This document shows, one piece after another, positions 10,501 to 19,144 of a stretch of DNA of 64,000 nucleotides (position 1 is the first letter of the stretch; every line of letters starts with the position of its first letter). Under the pieces are notes generated by a model, which worked only from the letters and a program-made list of their open reading frames with translations, did no database searches and was not told the DNA's origin. The stretch is from Pseudoalteromonas shioyasakiensis (GTDB taxonomy: Bacteria > Pseudomonadota > Gammaproteobacteria > Enterobacterales > Alteromonadaceae). The stretch spans positions 124,001-188,000 of the forward strand of contig NZ_JANIGL010000007.1 of the NCBI RefSeq assembly GCF_024518675.1. Reading direction: 5' to 3'. The translations under genes were made by a program, and so were the position numbers.

Positions 10501-10870
10501 TGAACTGCTCGGTTTTTGTGTTAAAACGATTCAACCCTCCCCGGGTGCCAATCCACAAAACACCTTCACTACCGACGACAATTTTAGAAATATAATTATG
10601 AGAAAGTGAATTGCTATTATCTTCGTCATGTTTAAATATTTTAAAATCATAACCATCAAACCGTGCTAGTCCATCCTCAGTACCAAACCATAAAAACCCG
10701 GTGTCATCTTGCACAATGGATAGGATCGAGTTTTGTGGTAAACCATCATCAATAGTAAAATGTTGAAAGCGAAGTGAAGGGCTGATCGCGAGAGCCTTTT
10801 CAGAGTAAGCTGAAAAAAGAATAGAAACAACAAAAGATAGGATCAGCTGTATTTTTATTATTTTTAACAA
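7547..10870 (-). CDS. Two-propeller sensor diguanylate cyclase (Reg_prop, Y_Y_Y, GGDEF)
   Basis: Membrane sensor predicted to make cyclic-di-GMP. It has a signal peptide at residues 1-28, then 14 repeats of the type LWIGTxGGLNxF (from LWFGTEDGLARF to ALFFGGINGFNRF), enough for two seven-bladed periplasmic propellers, then a Y_Y_Y immunoglobulin-like domain (FTNPKKNQFAYQLVGWDNDW, about 740-805) and one membrane helix (WWAYILYGLVCIALVLIFI, about 815-835). A coiled-coil linker leads to a C-terminal GGDEF domain with active motif RWGGEEF. RETD lies five residues before GGEEF, so the inhibitory RxxD I-site is intact. The architecture resembles hybrid sensors of polysaccharide systems, but a cyclase replaces the kinase. 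The ligand is unknown. Confidence 0.92.
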   Translation of the reverse strand: MLKIIKIQLILSFVVSILFSAYSEKALAISPSLRFQHFTIDDGLPQNSILSIVQDDTGFLWFGTEDGLARFDGYDFKIFKHDEDNSNSLSHNYISKIVVGSEGVLWIGTRGGLNRFNTKTEQFTRYTVSSQGLSDDTIYTLMKDSKENLWIGTLGGGLNHYNTQTQQFSRYQYSESHAKSISSDNVYSLVEDAKGNLWVGTDNGLNYLNTITAQFTRFQHQVDDPSALSSNEVYSLAVDSSHNLWVGTRAGGLNYLDTQSKKFTHYLHQPDDINSLSQNTVYSILEDSKGNLWLGTGDGGLNHFDYNNNKFTHYRHQSNDPNSLSHDTVFSIEEDAQGSIWIGSVGGGLNYINSNTEKFGYYRHKADDVSSLSHDNVFSILEDSQGDFWVGTRGGGLNHFNTKSEQLTHYMYQQGDPNSLSHNSVYVLEEDSKGNLWIGTGSSGLNYLDKKTGQFIHYQHQPDNPNSLINNTIFALGQDEKNNLWIGTPNGVSYFDINNQQFTHYRKQADNPNSLSDNAAFTLIVTTQGNLWVGTLNGLNYYDTKNDKFTHYRHDKNDPNSISNNTIYTIHEDSQQNIWIGTGGGGLNHYNTKTAQFTYYTTKHGLPNNVIYGIEEDDFGHIWVSTNLGLSRLDPKSKSFINYDLGDGLQSNEFNIGASFKGKSGALFFGGINGFNRFFPEQINNTELQPIKTVLTDMLLLNNSVPVVANSKKAAKNHKGFSLKQAIQFTESLTLSHRDNVIAFEFTALNFTNPKKNQFAYQLVGWDNDWVATNYKNRRATYTNLPAGDYTFRVRASNAGGNDSTASLQLTILPAPWRTWWAYILYGLVCIALVLIFIRSQRKQVAFEKRLNAQLESKVAQRTTELQSANRHLEQANRQLEELSTTDQLTGLRNRRFLLSNLQNDIDLTLRKYKDAQLNSAAQHLKDADHIFFLIDLDHFKKINDIYGHSAGDAVLSQVKVILQSVFRETDYLVRWGGEEFLVVARFTDREKAPELAERLRSAVQEHSFNLMQGRAITKTCSIGYACFPFLTDDPNCLSWERVIDIADYCLYAAKRSNRNTWVGLENIGLCEEKAFSMLVEQTQMLIEQEQLKVASSIAEKATIQWC

Positions 10871-11045
10871 GAAAACTTCACTTAAATCATTAATATTGTG
10901 TTTAAGTATAGTGTAACTTACGTAGAATTAAAATTAGCCAATTAGTATAGAAAAACAGCGCTATAAGAGGAGATCTAAAGCGCTAATTAGTAATGCAGAA
11001 TAAAGCGTGCAATTTTACCACTACCATAAAGTTGCCCCATATAAT

Positions 11046-11660
11046 TTAAACGATTGCGGGTCGCATTTTATAATACTGAATGCAACCTAGTTGGGCCGCA
11101 TTGGTTAGTAGTATCATCACAAACGTGAGGATATGCGAAGTACTTGGTACAGCCATCGCCAATTCTGCAAATAAACCACACACACCCGCAATAAACTGCA
11201 AGCTGAAATAACGCGCGCTTAAATTGCTTATATCACCACTGCGCAGGGTTTTATATGTTTGCGGCATAACTCGCACCGAGCTCATGACTAAACCAACAAA
11301 TGTCAGCCAGGTCAGTACCTTAGCAGTCTCTAATTGTGGGTTTAGTAATAATAAAAACGGTAATAGAGAAAAACCAAGCATGGCAGTTAATTGAATACGC
11401 TCTCTTGGCTTGGCGTTATAACGGGCAAAGTAATATAAAATTAAGCCACTTAAACAGCCTGTTACCACAAACGGTAAAACCATATAAAAACGGGCAAAAT
11501 ATAAGTTATAAGTAATGAAATAAATACTTTGCGCAACACCAAAGCTCATCATCAATAACGATAACCCCGATACACTCCGGTTTTTACGAATCTTATTTAA
11601 TAGAGGTAAGAAGCTAAACACTAAAATAAATGATGATAAAACAGGCAAATAATGCGCCAA
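11046..11660 (-). CDS. PQ-loop/SWEET-like membrane protein
   Basis: Polytopic protein of 204 residues with about seven hydrophobic segments arranged as two triple-helix units. The first unit has LPLLNKIRKNRSVSGLSLLM and the second has VMPQTYKTLRSGDISNLSAR, which is the PQ-loop pattern (Pro-Gln, charged loop, S-x-S/N-x-S-x). Two-repeat PQ-loop proteins and SemiSWEET/SWEET proteins carry small solutes such as sugars or amino acids. The substrate cannot be told. It stands alone, on the same strand as its neighbours but with gaps of about 175 and 215 bases, which hold nothing recognisable. Confidence 0.65.
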   Translation of the reverse strand: MAHYLPVLSSFILVFSFLPLLNKIRKNRSVSGLSLLMMSFGVAQSIYFITYNLYFARFYMVLPFVVTGCLSGLILYYFARYNAKPRERIQLTAMLGFSLLPFLLLLNPQLETAKVLTWLTFVGLVMSSVRVMPQTYKTLRSGDISNLSARYFSLQFIAGVCGLFAELAMAVPSTSHILTFVMILLTNAAQLGCIQYYKMRPAIV

Positions 11661-11876
11661 AACAAACCTCGCTAGTTACATAGTCGTTAATAAGTTACTA
11701 TTTTATAAACCAAGCAAAAACAAAGTGTAAACAACTGTTTTAACTTGATTTATTTTAGGCGCGGCATTGTATAGCGCTGAGATTAACACGCAACTATTGC
11801 TGAAAAATAAAACAACTTAATTTTGGCAAGTTAACCTTACAGTTGCCTCAGGTTTACAAACGAGTTTACTGCAACA

Positions 11877-14711
11877 TTAAAGCGAATAATAAAAGCCTAA
11901 CCAGCTTCTGAGTTCATCATCAAAACTATCACCTTCTACTTTAACCAAGCCAAAATCAAAGTGAAGGTCATTGATACCCGCACTGCCTAAGCCAAAGCCA
12001 AACTCGCCTTGCCATTTGAAGCCATAGCTTTGCGCAAATACATCATCGTCAACTTGATGCTGTTGATAATAAAGCCATGGCATACCGTCCCAAACACTAA
12101 CACCGCCACCATACGCTTGATAGCGCTCAGCAGTGGCTGCATAAAAAGGCAGTTCGGGGGCAAACGCAAACTCTGCATGGGTATTTTCGCTAATAAGAGA
12201 AGAGCTAAAGCCACCTAAAGCTAAACGGGCATCATCTCTGTGTTGATGCCGATAACTCAAATACAGCGGCAGGTCCATAACTTTGCCAAATACATTAGCA
12301 ATAAGATCATAGCCTTGCCACTCGTTATCCGCTGTTTTTCCTTCGTACCAACGGGCTTTTATATTTTGTCCGATTGCAAACGATTGACGGTCATAATTCC
12401 AACGCTGCGTTATGGCCGCTCGTAACCACTGCTGCGAAGTATCTTGAGCTGCTTTAGTACCAAACTCCGAGTAATTATAAGCAACTTCAGGGGTTATTTT
12501 AAACTCACCAAAACTCAGCGGGTATTTAGCATCTAAATACCCGCCTTTTGTGCTGTACTGAGGCACATTTTCGGCTGAATATTGTTTCTCACTATTTAGA
12601 TCAAATGCAAACAGCTGACCACTGTATTTTATTTTATGAGCACTATATTTTGCCTGAGCAAATGCACCTGACATTGCATTGTCATGTAGGTCGGCGCTAT
12701 AGCCAACTTGCCAATCCAAGTGTTTTAACAGATCACTGCCTTTAACGCTTAAATTGAGTAACGCTGCAGATGCTGAGTTATATTGAGCGCCAATGGCAAA
12801 GGTAGAGTTTTGCTGCCATATGTCGTAGTCATGCTGCGAACCAACTATTGCAGTGTGTACTTTTGCTGGCGGCAATGCTGAACTTGAAACTTTAAAGGTG
12901 GGTGCGACGGAGCTTGGCGCTAAATCTGTCACTAAGGCGCTGGTGTAACCGCTTGTTAGCTGTTTCAGATCTGGACCATCACTGGTGATAGAAAAATACA
13001 GTACTGAGCCATCTGTCATTGCAATCGGGTTAGCAACCGCTTGCTGGCCTTGCGTCAGCTTATGAAGCTGTTTGTTTGTAATATTATAGCGGTAAATATC
13101 AAGCGCATTGTTGCGCCCTGCAATAAAATACAACGACTGACCATCATTACTCCAGCTAGGTTGCGACAAATATTGATAACTGCTAGGCATGGGTACTTGC
13201 TGAGCGTTGTGGCCATTTAAATCTTGTATATACAACTGCCAGTTGTGATTTAGTTCAGTTCTTAAAAAGGCCAGTTGCTGTTTATTAGGGCTAAGGGTTG
13301 GGTAATCGTATACCTTGTTTAAGCTTTTTTCGAATAACGGGGTGGCGGTGGCGGTTTGAATATCAAATTTAACTAATTCGGAATAGCCAGCTTGTGCTCG
13401 CTCTGCATATAAGGCTTGCCCATTATCAGTAATACTAAAACGACGCAGCCCCGCCAATTTAGTCAGCTGTTCAATTTCACCTGTGCTGATGTTCCAACTA
13501 TAAATGTCTGCTACTCGTGAGTTTTCAACATTATCATTCTTGGTGTAAGCACCAAAATACAGCACTTCATCGTTAAGCCATTGCGGGTTTTTAATGCCAG
13601 CTCGATTAATTTGTTCAAGCACTTGTTTTTGCTTACGTTTAAATACTTCAGGTGGAATATTCGCAATGTCTTTAGGATCATCAGCAAGGAGTGCCTGCTG
13701 TGCCTTATTAAAATCTTCTTCAGCTTGCAGGTTTTGCTCTGTGCTATAAACCACTAATTGCGTATTACCGTCTTTATCACGCTCAACAACAGCTAATTGC
13801 TGCTGGTTGGGCGAAAGTCTCGGGTTGCTAGCCGAAAAACTTAAATCTAGCCAAGCAGTGCTATTTAGCTCGCTTTCTGTTTGCTCTTTTGCCATTGCTT
13901 TATAGGTGTATTCGGCAATAAAACGTCGGTAGAGTTTACTTGCAGGATCACCAAAAACACCACTAAATGCCGTGTCGAAGTCGCGCTTTTTTACCCCCTG
14001 CATACGCGTCCATACGGCATCTAATGTTTGCTCAGAATAGCTGTTTTCTAGCCAATATAAAAACCGAGCCCCCATCAAGTAAGCCATAGAGCCCGCCATG
14101 AAGCCTCCTTGAGTGCTGCTTAGTTGATTATAGCTTGGCAATGCTCCTTGCTGTGCAAACTCTGTTAAAATGGCTTCACTGTAATTATCAAATAGCCGCC
14201 CTCGGCCGGTCATTTTAGATTCAAGCAAAGTCGCATAACCTTCAGCGACCCAGCGTGGCATTGACTCATAACTTAAATCGTAAACATCCCATAGCCCTCT
14301 AATAGCTTGACGCCAGTCACTGCGAGTCGGTTGGGCTAAATGCACAAGATGAATATACTCATGTAAAATTAATAGCTGTTGCCAGCCACTACTATTCGAA
14401 ATAACGGTGTCTGACTGTGGAGGAGTCGTAAATAATGCCATCATTGGGTTTTCAGATGGCGGTAAAGCAAAGCCGTTTGCGCTGTTAAGGGGATCAAATA
14501 TTACTACATCAACGGTTTTATCAAGTGAGCGGTTTTGTTGTTGTAACACCTTGGTGCGAACTATTTCTAGCTCTACAGCTGCCGAGCGTGCCCAGTCTTG
14601 GTTTTCTGCAGTAAAGTAAAGGTTAAAGTGCTCAGTATGAAGGGTTTGCCATTGTGCCTGAGCATGACTTGCCATAAATAAAGCCGTGGCAATAATTAAT
14701 TGTTTCATCAT
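11877..14711 (-). CDS. Secreted HExxH metallopeptidase with TolB-like propeller and barrel-like C-terminus
   Basis: Protein of 944 residues with a signal peptide ending ASHAQA. The peptidase-MA-like domain has the zinc motif HEYIH (His117, Glu118, His121) and the third ligand glutamate in WVAEGYATLLES (about Glu158), typical of gluzincins. Residues about 280-600 carry WD40/TolB-like repeats (LSPNQQQLAVVERDKDGN, LSPNKQQLAFLRTE, WSNDGQSLYFIAG). The last 300 residues alternate aromatic and polar residues in strands and end in LGFYYSL, like an outer-membrane beta-barrel. It is inferred to be an outer-membrane anchored peptidase; the target is unknown. It follows a small membrane-protein gene on the same strand. 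Confidence 0.78.
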   Translation of the reverse strand: MMKQLIIATALFMASHAQAQWQTLHTEHFNLYFTAENQDWARSAAVELEIVRTKVLQQQNRSLDKTVDVVIFDPLNSANGFALPPSENPMMALFTTPPQSDTVISNSSGWQQLLILHEYIHLVHLAQPTRSDWRQAIRGLWDVYDLSYESMPRWVAEGYATLLESKMTGRGRLFDNYSEAILTEFAQQGALPSYNQLSSTQGGFMAGSMAYLMGARFLYWLENSYSEQTLDAVWTRMQGVKKRDFDTAFSGVFGDPASKLYRRFIAEYTYKAMAKEQTESELNSTAWLDLSFSASNPRLSPNQQQLAVVERDKDGNTQLVVYSTEQNLQAEEDFNKAQQALLADDPKDIANIPPEVFKRKQKQVLEQINRAGIKNPQWLNDEVLYFGAYTKNDNVENSRVADIYSWNISTGEIEQLTKLAGLRRFSITDNGQALYAERAQAGYSELVKFDIQTATATPLFEKSLNKVYDYPTLSPNKQQLAFLRTELNHNWQLYIQDLNGHNAQQVPMPSSYQYLSQPSWSNDGQSLYFIAGRNNALDIYRYNITNKQLHKLTQGQQAVANPIAMTDGSVLYFSITSDGPDLKQLTSGYTSALVTDLAPSSVAPTFKVSSSALPPAKVHTAIVGSQHDYDIWQQNSTFAIGAQYNSASAALLNLSVKGSDLLKHLDWQVGYSADLHDNAMSGAFAQAKYSAHKIKYSGQLFAFDLNSEKQYSAENVPQYSTKGGYLDAKYPLSFGEFKITPEVAYNYSEFGTKAAQDTSQQWLRAAITQRWNYDRQSFAIGQNIKARWYEGKTADNEWQGYDLIANVFGKVMDLPLYLSYRHQHRDDARLALGGFSSSLISENTHAEFAFAPELPFYAATAERYQAYGGGVSVWDGMPWLYYQQHQVDDDVFAQSYGFKWQGEFGFGLGSAGINDLHFDFGLVKVEGDSFDDELRSWLGFYYSL

Positions 14712-14788
14712 GATCCCTGATTATTTATCTTTTACTTATTATGCAATAAGCCAAATAAAAAGAGAGCATTAAAATGTAAGAAAGCGTG

Positions 14789-15031
14789 TTACTCAATCTC
14801 TAACGGCTGAACTAAACTCACTAATAAACTAATAATAAATACAGATACAATAAACACCAACACAGTGCGCAGCGCACCTAAGCCTGCGCTATACATGGCC
14901 AGAGTGATCAAACTCCCCACCACCAGCACACCACAACGGGCGCATATTAATGATGGTTTTTTATGGCAACGAATATGACACATTAAAACAAAAATGCAGC
15001 AAAAAGCGATTAAACAGAGTGTTAAAACCAT
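14789..15031 (-). CDS. Small membrane protein of unknown function (80 aa)
   Basis: Not recognised. An 80-residue protein with a hydrophobic N-terminal helix (VLTLCLIAFCCIFVLMC), a short Cys/Lys/His-rich loop (HIRCHKKPSLICARCG) and two further hydrophobic helices. The Cys/His loop (CHIRCH, CARC) might bind a metal, which is inference only. A strong ribosome site GAGGGGG stands before the ATG, which supports a real gene. It lies between the PH-domain operon and the peptidase on the same strand, with 77 bases to the peptidase start. Confidence 0.6.
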   Translation of the reverse strand: MVLTLCLIAFCCIFVLMCHIRCHKKPSLICARCGVLVVGSLITLAMYSAGLGALRTVLVFIVSVFIISLLVSLVQPLEIE

Positions 15032-15124
15032 AACAACCCCCTCAACAAATGTGTTACCGAGAGTGTTAGTATAATGGGTATTTAAAATAGATCAATGCAA
15101 TTGATAACTATTTGCATTTAATTG

Positions 15125-16654
15125 CTACATCCAGTTACGTGATTCTGATTCCGCTTGATATAATGTGAAATCAATAATCTCATTCGCCACATTGGCTTTT
15201 AGGTATGGCAAGTTAACATTGCCCGATGCCAATTGTATATACAAGCTTTTCAGCCCAGCTCTTCGCATTAAATGGGTGCTAACACCACGAGTGCTTTGCG
15301 CTTTGTATAGCTCAAATACACGGTATTGCACACCCAACATACCACTTCTAAAAATGCCGTAATAACGCCCTTGGTGATGATAAAAATAATAACCGTAGCG
15401 TTTATAAGATAAATACACCAAGCAACTCAAAACCGCCACAATGACAACACTATAGAACAAATGACTAGCAAGTATATAGTAGTTAAATACAGCAAATAAA
15501 AGGCTCGGTATAAATGCGTAAAAGAAGAGGTTTTTAATTAATAATGCTTGCTCTACACCTTTAAATTGCAAAGCTTTAAAATCAATCTCTGTTTGCCCAA
15601 GCCAAGGGTAAATACGTTGCAGCATTTGGTTTACTTGCTCACGCTTTAATACCGGCATGACTAAACTTTGCTTACTTTTTGCCCCTGTAGTCACGCCGCT
15701 AGTCGCTTGAAAGCACTGAATGGTGTAACGCTGTAAAATGCGCGCAATGGGGTTTTGTTTAATCACTATCGATTGTACTTTTTCAAGACTTACCGACAAT
15801 TGGTGGCGCTCTAATAAGCCAGAAATACGTTTGAATTTTCCTCCCTGAAAATACAACTCATAGTTATAAAACCGAATGAGTGACATCATGACCGATAGCA
15901 AAACCGCAATCATAACGACCATAAACAACAATGAGAACACAGCCAATGCAGCGGCATCAACCAGTAAGCCTACTTCCTGTTCATAGAAAGCTTCCAAGCG
16001 GTTAATCACGGCCTGTTCAAAAAAATCAAACAACATATTCATAAATGGTGCTAATGCAGCCAGTGCGAGTATCGCCATATTTGACATAAGGCCAAATTTA
16101 GCGACTTCCGTATTACTCAACTTTAGTCTGTATTGACTTTCTTGCTCTTGCTTATCTTGGCTGGCTTGCTGCTCAATTGGTTGTTGCGCTTCTTTGTAAG
16201 TAAGTACCTGCTCCCGCACACCCTCTGCATAGGCAATACTGACACCAGGAAGCACGACCTCTTGGGAGACACTGCCAGCAGCATCAAAAATACAATTCAC
16301 ACGCCCTAATGGTTTAAAGTAAAATGGCTCGGCAACATTCACGTTTTGCACTCGTAAAAAGCTAAGCGTTAAGCGCTCTTTTTTAAACACCCCTTTATTG
16401 AGTAAAATATCGTGATCGTCGGTGATGCAAAAGCGAAAATTTAGGTAATAGGCAAACGAATACAATAAAAGCCCTACAACAGCAACGAGAGCACCGATTT
16501 TACCCCAGAACAGCTTATTCTCTACCTGAGTGACAAATACCACAGCGATAGGTAATAAATTAAAAATACCGTCTTTAATAAAGCGATAAGCAAAATGTAA
16601 TACAAAGTACAGCAACGCCCACGGCGATACACGCTGCCAGTGTTGCTTATTCAT
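15125..16654 (-). CDS. Bacterial PH-domain membrane protein, large subunit (YdbT-like)
   Basis: A 509-residue membrane protein with paired hydrophobic segments and repeated bacterial PH (bPH2) units: FRFCITDDHDILLNKGVFKKERLTL with LRVQNVNVAEPFYFKPLGRV, then YNYELYFQGGKFKRISGLLE with LEKVQSIVIKQNPI, then a third unit near the C-terminus (YGYYFYHHQGRYYGIFRSG). This matches the YdbS/YdbT pair known in Bacillus and many Gram-negatives, whose biochemical role is poorly known but has been tied to resistance against some antimicrobial peptides. Its start overlaps the stop of the upstream YdbS-like gene by 8 bases, so the two are translationally coupled. Confidence 0.82.
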   Translation of the reverse strand: MNKQHWQRVSPWALLYFVLHFAYRFIKDGIFNLLPIAVVFVTQVENKLFWGKIGALVAVVGLLLYSFAYYLNFRFCITDDHDILLNKGVFKKERLTLSFLRVQNVNVAEPFYFKPLGRVNCIFDAAGSVSQEVVLPGVSIAYAEGVREQVLTYKEAQQPIEQQASQDKQEQESQYRLKLSNTEVAKFGLMSNMAILALAALAPFMNMLFDFFEQAVINRLEAFYEQEVGLLVDAAALAVFSLLFMVVMIAVLLSVMMSLIRFYNYELYFQGGKFKRISGLLERHQLSVSLEKVQSIVIKQNPIARILQRYTIQCFQATSGVTTGAKSKQSLVMPVLKREQVNQMLQRIYPWLGQTEIDFKALQFKGVEQALLIKNLFFYAFIPSLLFAVFNYYILASHLFYSVVIVAVLSCLVYLSYKRYGYYFYHHQGRYYGIFRSGMLGVQYRVFELYKAQSTRGVSTHLMRRAGLKSLYIQLASGNVNLPYLKANVANEIIDFTLYQAESESRNWM

Positions 16655-17210
16655 TTGATAGCTCTTCTTCGTTAACTGATAGGCTGTTTTGTGATTGCTC
16701 AGAGGCTTGGTTATGCTGGGTGTAATCTTGAATAAATTGACGCATATCTTTACAGTCAGCGTGGCTCAAGCCACTCATACTTAAATCAGCGCTCATACCT
16801 CCAGCACTGTATAAACGTAAACTCGCTAAACCCAGCTTTCGCTCAAGCGGCCCCCGATGTATTTCGGTATGCTGAATACGAGCAAGGGGTAAAATAGTAA
16901 CCTGGCGCCAAATAACCCCTTTTTGATAGGCAATATCGTGGCTACGTACTGCAACACCTTTTAAGCGCACGCTAAACACATTAAAAATTAACGACAGCAG
17001 CAAAATAATAGGCAAACCAATTATTAAGGGAGTTTGCGCCACACTTGCAAAGCTTTGGTTGAAAAAGCACACCGCGGCTAACGCAGCCATTAAAGGCAGA
17101 TAAAATAATAACCAGCTCAGTTGTGTATGCAGTAATGCATTATCTGCCAGAGGCTTAAATTCGATAGACTGGTGTTGCGGTAAGCAATCAAGTTGATGAT
17201 TTTCAAACAC
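16647..17210 (-). CDS. Bacterial PH-domain membrane protein, small subunit (YdbS-like)
   Basis: About 187 residues: a short N-terminus, two membrane helices (LSWLLFYLPLMAALAAVCFF and TPLIIGLPIILLLSLIFNVF), then one bPH2 domain (GVAVRSHDIAYQKGVIW, ILPLARIQHTEIHRGPLERK, LGLASLRLYSAGG). The last pattern is the hallmark of the family. The GTG at 17210 is preferred because AAGGA lies 9 bases before it; a longer reading from TTG at 17234 would place its start inside the terminator hairpin of the gene upstream. It overlaps the YdbT-like gene by 8 bases and forms an operon with it. Confidence 0.82.
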   Translation of the reverse strand: MFENHQLDCLPQHQSIEFKPLADNALLHTQLSWLLFYLPLMAALAAVCFFNQSFASVAQTPLIIGLPIILLLSLIFNVFSVRLKGVAVRSHDIAYQKGVIWRQVTILPLARIQHTEIHRGPLERKLGLASLRLYSAGGMSADLSMSGLSHADCKDMRQFIQDYTQHNQASEQSQNSLSVNEEELSNE

Positions 17211-17227
17211 GTTGAATTTTCCTTCAA

Positions 17228-17252
17228 AAGCCAACTTTCAGTAAAGTTGGCT
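17228..17252 (-). terminator. Terminator of the mutarotase gene
   Basis: Stem AGCCAACTTT / AAAGTTGGCT with a 4-base loop, followed on the minus strand by TTTTG. It lies between the mutarotase stop and the start of the PH-domain operon. Confidence 0.7.
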
Positions 17253-17337
17253 TACATATACCCAAACCACCTCAAGATGTAAGTTTCAGTTGGCATAAAA
17301 GTGGTTTAAGCAATCAATAACGTAATATAAATCGCTT

Positions 17338-18189
17338 TTAAACCCAGCTAATTGTCGTGGCGAGTGTATGACTTTGCCCTGGCTCAACAACGGCACTGTC
17401 ATCCATCACGTTAGCTGCCTCTAAACACAACATCGTATGATATTCATCGTCGGCAAAATTCGATAACCGTTTAGATTTATCGATCCATGGGTTCCAAAGT
17501 ACACAAGAGTTTGAGTTTTCACGGCTGACTTCAATAATACCATCAGGTGTAATTATGCGTTGTGTTTCGCCAGCTTGGGTATAAACCATATCCGTTTCAC
17601 GAGCAAAACCAACTTGAGCATCTTGCTCAAACGGCCCTTCGCCAAACTCAATATATTTAGCGCCTTGTAGTCCATCTACAGTTGTGTCTTCAATCGCCGG
17701 TGTTGGGAAGTAAGTATGTAGTGCCTGAGAAAAGGTGATGGTTTGCTCGCTTAAGTTAGTGGTTGTTAAACGAACTTCAAGCTTGTTAGTTAAAATGAAC
17801 TCAACTTTTAATGTTGATTTATGCGGCCAATATGTTTCATCTACCTGAGTCATTGGCAAGGTTAAGCTAACGCGTACTTCATTGTCCTGCTCCGATACCT
17901 CACCTGCACGCCATAAGCTAGTGCGTGCAACACCATGAATAGGCCAATCAGGATTTGGATTAACGCCAAACCAAGGCCAGCAAATTGGAATGCCGCCTCG
18001 AACACTTTTGCCTTCTTGGTAGTCTTCTTCGCTTGAAACCCAAATAAGCGGTTTTTTACCATTTGGTGTGAACTCAGTTAACTGCGCCCCTTGCAGAAAA
18101 ATTTTCGCGCTGCAAAAGTCGCTTGCGACATTAATATATTCTAAACCAGAGTGCGATTGCTCAATGCTTACAGATGGAGATAACTTCAT
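17338..18189 (-). CDS. D-hexose-6-phosphate mutarotase (YeaD-like)
   Basis: Cytoplasmic aldose-1-epimerase-fold enzyme that interconverts alpha and beta anomers of hexose 6-phosphates. Family motifs are FLQGAQLTEFTPNGKKPLIW, SVRGGIPICWPWFG, HGVARTSLW, SQALHTYF and LWNPWIDKSKRLSNFADDEY; the GGIPICWPWFG and NPW elements are diagnostic. The ATG at 18189 (MKLSPSV) is chosen over the longer frame that begins at 18243, because the 18 extra residues are not conserved-looking and GGGACG stands before it. It is monocistronic, ends in a hairpin terminator and diverges from the marR-type gene. Confidence 0.88.
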   Translation of the reverse strand: MKLSPSVSIEQSHSGLEYINVASDFCSAKIFLQGAQLTEFTPNGKKPLIWVSSEEDYQEGKSVRGGIPICWPWFGVNPNPDWPIHGVARTSLWRAGEVSEQDNEVRVSLTLPMTQVDETYWPHKSTLKVEFILTNKLEVRLTTTNLSEQTITFSQALHTYFPTPAIEDTTVDGLQGAKYIEFGEGPFEQDAQVGFARETDMVYTQAGETQRIITPDGIIEVSRENSNSCVLWNPWIDKSKRLSNFADDEYHTMLCLEAANVMDDSAVVEPGQSHTLATTISWV

Positions 18190-18524
18190 AATACGTCCCA
18201 TAATAATGAAAAGCCCGTAATACCTTACCCAATACTCCACCAATTAGTAAATATTAATTAAAGGTTTTTGCCACAAAGTTATTATTTCTCACTCTGTCGC
18301 TTCAAACTAGTAAATTAAGCCTTAACAACATTTAATTAATGACTTGCTAAGTGAAGTTATTTTAATTTCAGCTCAAAATAATTAAAACCGTCAAAAACAA
18401 CTGATGTAAAGCAATTAATACGCAGTAAATAAGCTCAGTTATTTGAACTCTATTTATTAGAAGTGTAATATTTATTAACTGCCATCACAGCATGGTCGCA
18501 ACGGCCCCTTCAAGAGATAAAACA

Positions 18525-19019
18525 ATGCAAAAATATGATGAACTGTTGGTTTCTTTGCGCAAAGTTATTCGTGCGATTGATCTGCATTCAAAACAGCTCA
18601 ATAAAACCTCAGGCTTGACGGGACCTCAGCTGTTGATCATGACTGACGTTGAGCAAACAGACGGGATTACAGCCAGTCGTATTGCACAAAACGTCAATTT
18701 AAGCCCTGCCACAGTGACTAATATTCTAGATCGTTTAGAAAATCGCAATTTAGTGACCCGAGTTCGTAGCCAACTTGATAAACGTAGAGTGGGGATTTAC
18801 CTAACCCAAAGCGGTAAAGAGATTCTTGCCGATGCACCACAACCACTACAAGAGCACTTTATAGAGCAGTTTTCAGCATTGGAAGAATGGGAGCAAAGCC
18901 AGTTGTTATCATCGATGCAGCGTATTGCAACTATGATGGATGCGCAAAGTATTGATGCAGCCCCTTTACTTGAGGTTGGCTTACTCACCCGCGCGGCAGA
19001 TAGCAAAATCGCAGAGTAA
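18525..19019 (+). CDS. MarR-family transcriptional regulator
   Basis: Winged-helix repressor of about 164 residues. The HTH is seen in ITASRIAQNVNLSPATVTNILDRLENRNLVTRV, shown here as the stretch around residues 55-90, and the wing in RSQLDKRRVGIYLT with the conserved Asp-Lys-Arg-Arg. The ATG at 18525 with AGAGA seven bases upstream is preferred; an in-frame ATG at 18492 lacks a ribosome site. It is followed 125 bases later by a porin gene on the same strand and diverges from the mutarotase gene. It may control the porin, but no operator was recognised. The 248 to 280 bases upstream hold no recognisable site. Confidence 0.87.
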   Translation: MQKYDELLVSLRKVIRAIDLHSKQLNKTSGLTGPQLLIMTDVEQTDGITASRIAQNVNLSPATVTNILDRLENRNLVTRVRSQLDKRRVGIYLTQSGKEILADAPQPLQEHFIEQFSALEEWEQSQLLSSMQRIATMMDAQSIDAAPLLEVGLLTRAADSKIAE

Positions 19020-19144
19020 AATTACTGTCATATAATAATTAAAATAAACAATATCTTATCTTTGAATAAAACACTTGCTCACTTGGGTAATAGGTATAAA
19101 TAGTCTATTCTATGCATACTTAATCTCCAAAATAGCGACTTATC

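Noticed and set aside
17211-17234. Longer N-terminus of the YdbS-like protein from TTG
   Set aside because: The TTG falls inside the terminator hairpin of the gene upstream; GTG 17210 has a proper ribosome site.
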